Source of the DNA: Indolivaga alginatilytica
GTDB lineage: Bacteria > Bacteroidota > Bacteroidia > Bacteroidales > Dysgonomonadaceae
DNA: 64,000 nucleotides
Direction: 5' to 3'
Assembly (NCBI RefSeq): GCF_003201355.1
Contig: NZ_QICL01000005.1
Coordinates: forward strand, 62,001-126,000
The notes under the pieces are model-generated. The model did not search any database and was not told where the DNA came from. It saw nothing but the letters and a program-made list of their open reading frames with translations. Of the stretch, positions 57,786 through 64,000 are shown one piece after another; the first letter of the stretch is position 1, and the number at the start of each line of letters is the position of its first letter. The position numbers were made by a program, and so were the translations under genes.

Positions 57786-57876
57786 TAAGTAAATGAAAGT
57801 TTTTAATAATATACTTTCGAATTGTAACAGGCTATTGCTGCTTTGCCTACCAAAGCAATAAAAGGTTTTCTACCTT
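57786..57876 (+). repeat. Dispersed ~91-bp intergenic repeat, copy J (inside the urease operon)
   Basis: Full-length copy between ureE and ureF. It starts TAAGTAAATGAAAGTTT as copy B does and ends CAAAGCAATAAAAGG with the hairpin decayed to AAGGTTTTCTACCTT (57862-57876). The hairpin end lies 1 bp from the ureE stop codon. Because this operon runs on -, the copy is reversed relative to its transcript, as copies F and G are. Its presence here shows that the family is not limited to the PUL. Confidence 0.8.
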
Positions 57877-57877
57877 G

Positions 57878-58387
57878 TTATTTTCCTAATCCCATTATTT
57901 TTGAGAAAATAGAATTTCCTTCTCCGTGTGAATGTCCATGGCTGTGTGGCTGTACACTCGCATTTACTATATTCAGTAGTTTTTTATGTACTTTCTCTGT
58001 ATGATATCCACTTGCGTTCAGCCATTTGAAAATAGGCTCTTCGTAAGGGATAAGTATTAAATCGTCCTGAATAAATACGGGTAAATGTTTATTGCCGATT
58101 TCGTAAGCTACACTTCCCATTTCTACCATATTGTGTGGTGTTACCTGTATGGCATCACAAGGAAGAATGTCAATGGCTATTATTTTATCTTCGTCCATAT
58201 AAATTACATCGTCCTGACGAAGGCGTTGTCCTTCTTTCATAAAACGTATGGCGACTTCTGTTCCTTGATTGGTTTTGCGTCGTTGTATGCGTTTGTTGGC
58301 TTCGAACCATTCAACTTGGATCAATTCTACTCTGCGATTAGCTATCTCTATGTCTTTTAGGCTACCTAATATCTGTTCTATTACCAT
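57878..58387 (-). CDS. ureE: Urease accessory nickel metallochaperone UreE
   Basis: Dimeric nickel carrier handing metal to the UreG complex. 169 residues: N-terminal peptide-binding-like domain with VELIQVEWFEANKRIQRRK, a central metal-binding domain with YEIGNKHLPVFIQDD, and a short His-rich tail (PHSHGHSHGEG, His148-His154). The family signature GNKHLP and the conserved central His are intact. Its tail is much shorter than that of Klebsiella UreE, so nickel storage capacity is probably small. Confidence 0.95.
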   Translation of the reverse strand: MVIEQILGSLKDIEIANRRVELIQVEWFEANKRIQRRKTNQGTEVAIRFMKEGQRLRQDDVIYMDEDKIIAIDILPCDAIQVTPHNMVEMGSVAYEIGNKHLPVFIQDDLILIPYEEPIFKWLNASGYHTEKVHKKLLNIVNASVQPHSHGHSHGEGNSIFSKIMGLGK

Positions 58388-58495
58388 AATCGTTTTAGTC
58401 TTTAATACAGCTAATTGTTTATTGGTCGTATAATTTCTTCTTATGTACTCTGATCACGACATTCCAAAGTCATAAATGGAATTGAGATTTTTTAG

Positions 58496-58525
58496 TAACC
58501 GGAATGTTTAACTGCATTCCGGTTA
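58496..58525. other. Strong hairpin between ureC and ureE
   Basis: TAACCGGAATG (58496-58506) pairs perfectly with CATTCCGGTTA (58515-58525) around 8 nt. It lies 23 bp downstream of the ureC stop. On the operon strand it is followed by ACTAAAAAAT, not by T, so it is not a standard terminator. It may set structural against accessory gene expression. Confidence 0.7.
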
Positions 58526-58547
58526 TTAATATCTACTTTATTCTGTT

Positions 58548-60269
58548 TTAGAATAAAAAATAGCGTTGTCCCAATGGAACCGTAGTTGCAGGTTCGCAAG
58601 TGATTTTAACACCATCTACTTTTACTTCGTAGTTTTCGGGATTAACTGTAATCTCAGGTGTCTTGTCATTGTGAATCAAGTCTTTCTTGGATACATTTCT
58701 ACAACCTGAAACAGGAAGAAGTGTTTTTTCCAAACCATATCCTTGTACTGTTCCATTATCGTAAGATACTTTAGAAACGAAAGTGATGCACGATTTATTA
58801 ATAGCTTTACCATACGCTCCAAACATATTGCGATACATAACAGGTTGAGGAGTTGGTATAGATGCACTTGGATCGCCCATACGTGCAGCAATCATCATAC
58901 CGCCTTTGATAATTATTTCGGGTTTTGCACCGAAGAAAGCAGGTTTCCACAATACAATGTCAGCAAATTTGCCGGGTTCGATCGAACCTACATATTGAGA
59001 GATTCCTTGTGCTATAGCCGGATTGATGGTATATTTGGCAACATATCTTTTAGCTCTGAAGTTATCATTTCCATGACCTTCGTCTTCAGTCAATGCTCCC
59101 CTTTGTTTTTTCATCTTATCGGCTGTTTGCCAAGTACGGATAGTAACTTCACTGATACGTCCCATTGCTTGTGAGTCGGAACTCATGATGCTGAATACTC
59201 CCATGTCGTGAAGGATATCTTCGGCAGCAATAGTTTCGGGTCTGATACGTGAATCGGCAAATGATACATCTTCCGGAATAGTACGTTTCAAGTGGTGACA
59301 AACCATCAACATATCAAGATGCTCGTCTATTGTATTTACCGTGTAAGGACGTGTTGGATTAGTCGATGCCGGTAATACATTAGGGTACATTGCAATCTTG
59401 ATAATATCAGGAGCATGTCCTCCACCTGCACCTTCGGTGTGGAAAGTATGTATTACACGACCATTGATAGCATTTATAGTATCTTCCAAAAATCCTGCTT
59501 CATTCAACGTATCTGTGTGGATAGCTATTTGAACGTCGTATTTGTCCGCTACTGTTAATGCTGTATCAATTGTTGCAGGAGAAGTACCCCAGTCTTCGTG
59601 AAGTTTCAAACCCAAAGCTCCGGCTTCTATTTGTTCGATTAATGGTCCTTCAGTAGATGAATTACCTTTTCCAAATAAACCAAAGTTCATAGGAAGTCCT
59701 TCCAAGGCTTGTAGCATACGTTCGATATGCCATGCTCCGGGAGTTACGGTTGTTGCATTTGTTCCGTCAGCCGGACCTGTACCACCACCGATCATAGTTG
59801 TTGTTCCGCTATATAAAGCGTGTTCAACTTGTTGAGGGCAAATAAAGTGAATGTGTGTATCAATAGCTCCTGCTGTAGCAATTAGGCCTTGTCCGCCATG
59901 AACTTCGGTTGAAGCACCAATAATCATATTAGGAGCAACTCCATCCATTGTATCAGGGTTTCCTGCTTTACCTATGCCTACAATTTTACCGTCTTTGATA
60001 CCCAAGTCAGCTTTTACAATACCTGAGTGGTCTATGATGATGACATTGGTTATTACCATATCTAAAACTCCCTGGTCGCGTGTGGCTACACTCGATTGGG
60101 CCATGCCGTCACGGATAGTTTTACCTCCTCCGAATTTATTCTCTTCACCGTATACGGTATAGTCTTTTTCTATTTCGACAATTATCTCAGTATCGCCCAA
60201 GCGCACTTTGTCTCCTTTGGTTGGACCATACATTCCAACATATTTGGCTCTATCTATTTTTAGACTCAT
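58548..60269 (-). CDS. ureC: Urease alpha subunit UreC
   Basis: Catalytic subunit of the nickel enzyme converting urea to ammonia and carbamate. 573 residues. The metal ligands and catalytic residues match Klebsiella urease with a constant offset of five: His139 and His141 (DTHIHF), carbamylated Lys222 (LKLHEDWG), His251, His277, catalytic His325 (VCHHLKR) and Asp365 ([10 protein letters not shown]). Length and sequence are those of an ordinary three-subunit bacterial urease. Starts 3 bp after ureB. Confidence 0.98.
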   Translation of the reverse strand: MSLKIDRAKYVGMYGPTKGDKVRLGDTEIIVEIEKDYTVYGEENKFGGGKTIRDGMAQSSVATRDQGVLDMVITNVIIIDHSGIVKADLGIKDGKIVGIGKAGNPDTMDGVAPNMIIGASTEVHGGQGLIATAGAIDTHIHFICPQQVEHALYSGTTTMIGGGTGPADGTNATTVTPGAWHIERMLQALEGLPMNFGLFGKGNSSTEGPLIEQIEAGALGLKLHEDWGTSPATIDTALTVADKYDVQIAIHTDTLNEAGFLEDTINAINGRVIHTFHTEGAGGGHAPDIIKIAMYPNVLPASTNPTRPYTVNTIDEHLDMLMVCHHLKRTIPEDVSFADSRIRPETIAAEDILHDMGVFSIMSSDSQAMGRISEVTIRTWQTADKMKKQRGALTEDEGHGNDNFRAKRYVAKYTINPAIAQGISQYVGSIEPGKFADIVLWKPAFFGAKPEIIIKGGMMIAARMGDPSASIPTPQPVMYRNMFGAYGKAINKSCITFVSKVSYDNGTVQGYGLEKTLLPVSGCRNVSKKDLIHNDKTPEITVNPENYEVKVDGVKITCEPATTVPLGQRYFLF

Positions 60270-60272
60270 GGC

Positions 60273-60641
60273 TTATTTGTTTTTAAAGTTTTTACTTTTT
60301 AATAATTCAACACCGCGTTGCTTATTGTACTCAAGTGAAGTATCGCCATCTACTAAATTATTATTTCCAAATGCGCGACGTAGGCCTCCATAGACAACCA
60401 ATTCTACTTCTTTCTCTTCTCCCGGCTCAAAACGTACAGCCGTTCCGGCAGCGATATTCAGACGCATACCAAAAGCTTTGGCGCGATCGAAACTCATAGC
60501 ACGGTTTACTTCGAAGAAATGGAAATGTGATCCTATTTGTACAGGACGGTCTCCTGTATTCGTTACTTTTACTTTTGCAGTTCTACGGCCAACATTACAT
60601 TCAATGTCCCCTTTTGCGATAAAATATTCTCCAGGTATCAT
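60273..60641 (-). CDS. ureB: Urease beta subunit UreB
   Basis: Structural subunit, 122 residues, encoded separately rather than fused to UreA as in Helicobacter. Typical segments are [54 protein letters not shown] and [15 protein letters not shown]. About 15 residues at the C-terminus extend beyond the usual core, ending in a Lys/Asn-rich tail. Confidence 0.97.
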   Translation of the reverse strand: MIPGEYFIAKGDIECNVGRRTAKVKVTNTGDRPVQIGSHFHFFEVNRAMSFDRAKAFGMRLNIAAGTAVRFEPGEEKEVELVVYGGLRRAFGNNNLVDGDTSLEYNKQRGVELLKSKNFKNK

Positions 60642-60660
60642 AATTTTGAATTTAATTTGT

Positions 60661-60963
60661 TCAACGTATAGGGCTATGTACTGTAACTAGTTTCACCCCA
60701 TCAGGGAATGTCGCCTCAATCTGTACATCGGGTATCATTTCTGCTATCCCTTCCATAACATCATTCTTAGTGAGCAGAGTTGCTCCATATTGCATCAGTT
60801 CTGCAACTGATTTTCCATCACGCGCTGCTTCGAGCAAGTGGCTCGAAATGTAAGCCACAGACTCGGGGTGGTTTAATTTCAACCCGCGTTGCTTACGCTT
60901 AGCTGCTACTTCTCCTGCTAGATGTAGCAACAGTTTTTCAGACTCTCTTGGTGTTAAATGCAT
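60661..60963 (-). CDS. ureA: Urease gamma subunit UreA
   Basis: First gene of the urease operon, 100 residues, normal for the gamma subunit. The start [20 protein letters not shown] is the family's standard N-terminus. [19 protein letters not shown] and [18 protein letters not shown] (the gamma subunit signature) follow. Nineteen bases separate it from ureB. Confidence 0.97.
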   Translation of the reverse strand: MHLTPRESEKLLLHLAGEVAAKRKQRGLKLNHPESVAYISSHLLEAARDGKSVAELMQYGATLLTKNDVMEGIAEMIPDVQIEATFPDGVKLVTVHSPIR

Positions 60964-61534
60964 AATAGGGTATTTTTTATTAATGTTACAATCAGAGTAA
61001 AGTTTTTTGCTAACTTAGAACTCTTTCTTGGCTGTTTATTATAACATTTTTTGAAAGATATTGTTTTCTTATATATTACTTTAATTCTTACATTTTGATT
61101 TATTTGTAGTCTTAATGATGTTTTTTTGTATTCTTATACTATTCTGGAATAGGATGCTTGATTTAAAAGGTTTGTTTTTTATATAGATGATAAATAATTA
61201 GTTAGGGTGTTTATTGCTTTTGTTTTTCTGTTCCAGTTGAGCTGAGTGTGCTGTTTTTATGTTTTGCAACATATTAGAAAGTAAAAGGAGTTGCTATCTT
61301 TTTGTTATTTCGTAACACTTATTGCTTAGCTAATTGTTTAACGTTTTAACTTTAAATAAAGTTAATAATTTTAAAAATGGTGTTTGTTGTAATAATTAAC
61401 ATTTATTTGCATATTTGTGGGTAAATTTGTATTTGTTGCTATGGCTAAAATTCAATTATTCACTTTATGTTCTAAATCTGAATTGTTCTTACTGTAGATA
61501 CTCTCAATTAGTATCCATAATTCAATTAGTGCGA
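60964..61534. other. 571-bp AT-rich intergenic region upstream of ureA
   Basis: No gene or RNA structure recognised. It must contain the promoter of the urease operon on -, but I find no convincing CAAAnnTA (reverse of the TAnnTTTG -7 pattern) with a spaced partner. TAAATTTG at 61422-61429 fits the pattern on +, where no gene follows. No copy of the hairpin repeat is present. Confidence 0.5.
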
Positions 61535-63757
61535 TTAGAAATTATAGGCTACACGTGTTCTGAAAAAGAAAGGAGTACCTGGTGTGAAATGTATTTCCTC
61601 TACACTTGTGGCTTCATTTTGTAATCTGGATTCTGTCGCGAATTGGGTTTCTTTCCATTTTGTATCGAATAAGTTCTCTATGCTCATTCCAACGAGTAAT
61701 CCTTTATATTGATAATTGAGATTAACATCAAATATGGCAAAGCCGTCTGCCATTATTGATTTGTCTTCGTTTGCAGGACGATTATTCATAAAGCGAAACC
61801 TTAAACTTCCCGAAAAACCATTCCAGTTATTTAAACCCAGTCCTGCTGTGCTTGTAAAATCAGGAGCCAGAGGTATATAATTTTCTCCTTTGGGCTCGTC
61901 GATACTGCGGGCAAAAGCATAATTGGCATCTACATCAAAGAATAACCAGTTGTTGAGTTGATAACGTATTCCGAGATCAGCACCCATTCTGCGGCTTTTT
62001 CCGCTGGGTTCTATAATTCCGGCATCGCCTACATATACAAACTCCTGTTCGGAATATAAATACCACAATGCACTGTTAACGATAAGACGAGGGATTGGTT
62101 TCCAGATACTACCAAGATCCGAACCGAAAGCCCGGGGAACCGTCTTCCGTTCTTTATCAGTAACAACTACACGAGTATCGTTAGAATGAAATCCGAGTCC
62201 TGATTTAAGATAGAATTGCAGATTATTATTTTCACTGTATATAAAGTTTAATTTAGGAGATACCAATGTTTTTTGAACACCTTTATTTTTATAAACAGTA
62301 TCTAATCTGTCCTGATAATTAAATTGAAACTGATCTATTCTTAAAGCAGGTGCTATAGTTAATTTACCTAGCTCAAATTGGGCATTTGCATAGGCGAATA
62401 TATTCGATTGGTCTATATCTCCAAGCATCACATGAGAAAGTGTAATGTAGCGTTCTTTAGTTCTCGATAACTCTGAGCCTTTGATTGCATCGGCACGAAA
62501 TCCAACGCCTCCTTGTATAGAGGTTCTTACATCTCCCAGATCAAGAGTTTTTCCCCATTCGGTATTCAATCCAAAGATGTCTCTGCTTTCCTTTTGCCTG
62601 ATCTGGTCTCCATTTATAGGATCTTCCAGAAAGAATGTAAAATTCGAATATAATTCAAATTTGTATTTGCTATAGAATGTGTTTGCTTTGAAGTAGGTAT
62701 TGTCATCAATGGCTTTAAAATAAGCAGCATTGACATTCGTGCGTGAAGTATTTCCTCCTTCAGTGTCATCTACTGCACCGAACCAAGAGATAGTACCGTC
62801 ATTTACAAGACGCAAAGGTATTTGTCCTGACGCATCCCACTTACTGGTGAAGTGAGAAACTGTTAAAGAGAATTTGCTGTTATCGTTGAATCTGGAAGTG
62901 TATTTCCCGAAAAGATTTATTCTTTTGAAGTGCTGAGGGGCGTCGAAAGGACCATCGGTAAGGAGATATTCGGTTGCTATATAAGCGTCTTGGTTGGCTT
63001 TGTCTTGATCCAGAATATTAAACATTCCGATGATGCGTTTAGTATTGAACTGTCCTAGCTCTACTCCTACAGTACTTTTATCAAGTTTTTCTTTTGTTTT
63101 GAATGCAACATAACCGGCTGTAGCAAAATCTCCTTTATCTGCATAATAAGGGCCTTTTCCGAAGTCTATTTTATCTACTGTTTCCGGTATTAGAAAGTGT
63201 AAGTCTGCATAGCCTTGTCCATGAGCATGAGATACCATATTAACAGGCATTCCATCTACCGATATGGCTATATCGGTTCCGTGATCAAGGTCGAATCCAC
63301 GTAGGAACAACTGTTCGGCTTTACCACCTCCTGCATGTTGTCCAATAAATAATCCCGGTACTTTTCGTAGTATTTCCTGTGACGAGTTTACGGGAGTAAC
63401 TTTGAGGTCGATGGCTGTAATGAAATTTAAGCCTGCAAGTTTGGGGTGTATGACAACTTCTTCGAGGCGAAGAACATCTTCATCCAGAATAACAGTTTCA
63501 GTTTCTGATATATTTGCTTTTATTTCGAGGGTTTTATATCCTAACCCTCCGATTGATAAGATGTCGTTTTGTGCAGTCTTGTCTAATGTAAATACTCCGA
63601 ATTCATTGCTATGAGTGTGCTGATTTGTTCTGGCATTAAATATCTGGACTCCTTCAATTGGTTTGCCATTTTGATTTGTGATCTTGCCTTTAGCAATTTG
63701 CCCTGATGCTGTCACAGCAATTATCAAGAGTATAAATGTCAGAATTGCAGATTTCAT
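61535..63757 (-). CDS. TonB-dependent receptor upstream of urease, candidate metal importer
   Basis: A 740-residue outer-membrane receptor with signal peptide (to about TASGQ), a carboxypeptidase-regulatory-like domain (about 20-95, KGKITNQNGKPIEGVQIF), a plug with LEEVVIHPKLAG, ILRKVPGLFIGQ and LFLRGFDLDHGTDIAISVDG, and a barrel ending in Phe. The plug loop NMVSHAHGQGYADLHFLIPE (20 residues) is unusually His-rich, and another pair occurs in NARTNQHTHSNEFG. It is shorter than SusC and has no SusD partner. Same strand as urease, 571 bp upstream. Nickel or another metal complex is a reasonable cargo, but it is inference. Confidence 0.85.
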   Translation of the reverse strand: MKSAILTFILLIIAVTASGQIAKGKITNQNGKPIEGVQIFNARTNQHTHSNEFGVFTLDKTAQNDILSIGGLGYKTLEIKANISETETVILDEDVLRLEEVVIHPKLAGLNFITAIDLKVTPVNSSQEILRKVPGLFIGQHAGGGKAEQLFLRGFDLDHGTDIAISVDGMPVNMVSHAHGQGYADLHFLIPETVDKIDFGKGPYYADKGDFATAGYVAFKTKEKLDKSTVGVELGQFNTKRIIGMFNILDQDKANQDAYIATEYLLTDGPFDAPQHFKRINLFGKYTSRFNDNSKFSLTVSHFTSKWDASGQIPLRLVNDGTISWFGAVDDTEGGNTSRTNVNAAYFKAIDDNTYFKANTFYSKYKFELYSNFTFFLEDPINGDQIRQKESRDIFGLNTEWGKTLDLGDVRTSIQGGVGFRADAIKGSELSRTKERYITLSHVMLGDIDQSNIFAYANAQFELGKLTIAPALRIDQFQFNYQDRLDTVYKNKGVQKTLVSPKLNFIYSENNNLQFYLKSGLGFHSNDTRVVVTDKERKTVPRAFGSDLGSIWKPIPRLIVNSALWYLYSEQEFVYVGDAGIIEPSGKSRRMGADLGIRYQLNNWLFFDVDANYAFARSIDEPKGENYIPLAPDFTSTAGLGLNNWNGFSGSLRFRFMNNRPANEDKSIMADGFAIFDVNLNYQYKGLLVGMSIENLFDTKWKETQFATESRLQNEATSVEEIHFTPGTPFFFRTRVAYNF

Positions 63758-64000
63758 AATGTTACCTTTTAAATATTCGTGTTATTCATAACAGATAAAC
63801 ATTATTTATTGTTCAATAAGTGAAATAAGTCTTAAAATTTCAGACTCAATAGCATTGGATTAAATTTAAAGTTTACAGAATGTTTGTTATTGATTGATCC
63901 TTCTCTGGAGCAGTAAAAGCAGGTTTTAGAGTATTGAAAGGAGCTAAAGACTAAACTGTTTATATTTTAATCAAAAAATACTAAAGTGTATTTAAGTTAT

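Noticed and set aside
61415-61624. Short + strand open frame downstream of the TonB-dependent receptor, with TAAATTTG close by
   Set aside because: Low-complexity Leu/Tyr/Cys-rich translation that runs into the antisense of the receptor's 3' end. No domain pattern.
63758-64000. Leader of the urease-linked receptor checked for a cobalamin or nickel riboswitch
   Set aside because: The region is AT-rich and I see no conserved cobalamin-box or other riboswitch core on the - strand.

Overview
The window looks like a chromosomal segment of a gut-type Bacteroidota bacterium. I see two SusC/SusD outer-membrane pairs, a one-protein hybrid two-component regulator with a periplasmic beta-propeller sensor, many exported lipoprotein glycosidases, low GC content and A-rich leaders without clear Shine-Dalgarno sites. 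A Dysgonomonas-like member of the Bacteroidales fits best, but that assignment is an inference without a marker gene. There are two blocks with opposite orientation that end tail to tail at a bidirectional terminator near 52.5 kb.

Block 1 (about 1-52.47 kb, all genes on +) is one very large polysaccharide utilization locus (PUL). It opens with susC-susD, two surface lipoproteins (one with a fasciclin-like fold), a beta-helix enzyme and a GH29 fucosidase, closed by a terminator at 10.66 kb. Then come the HTCS regulator, a second beta-helix enzyme, a TonB-dependent receptor without SusD, a paralogue of the first beta-helix enzyme, GH105, GH31 and GH97. A second susC-susD pair follows, then a three-module lyase/GH28-like/GH105 protein, GH95, a secreted DUF362-like protein, GH36, a six-hairpin enzyme, GH28, a second DUF362-like protein, GH88, GH2 and a PL38-type lyase. 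Together these point to an acidic heteroglycan whose uronic acid chain is cut by lyases and GH28 enzymes. Unsaturated uronic acids are then removed by GH105/GH88, while fucose and galactose branches are trimmed by GH29, GH95, GH36, GH97 and GH2. I see no sulfatase, carbohydrate esterase, rhamnosidase or arabinofuranosidase, which argues against sulfated algal glycans, glycosaminoglycans, ordinary rhamnogalacturonan I and RG-II.

Block 2 (about 52.5-63.8 kb, all genes on -) is a urease locus transcribed ureA-ureB-ureC-ureE-ureF-ureG-ureD, followed by a UreH-like membrane protein (probable nickel permease), a beta-barrel porin and a urea transporter. A TonB-dependent receptor lies upstream in the same orientation and may import nickel. 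The locus would bring in urea and metal and release ammonia.

A feature tying both blocks together is a dispersed intergenic repeat of about 91 bp. One end is a small hairpin of the form AAGGTC-NNN-GACCTT. I find about ten full or decayed copies in both orientations, often fitting exactly between the stop codon of one gene and the start codon of the next.
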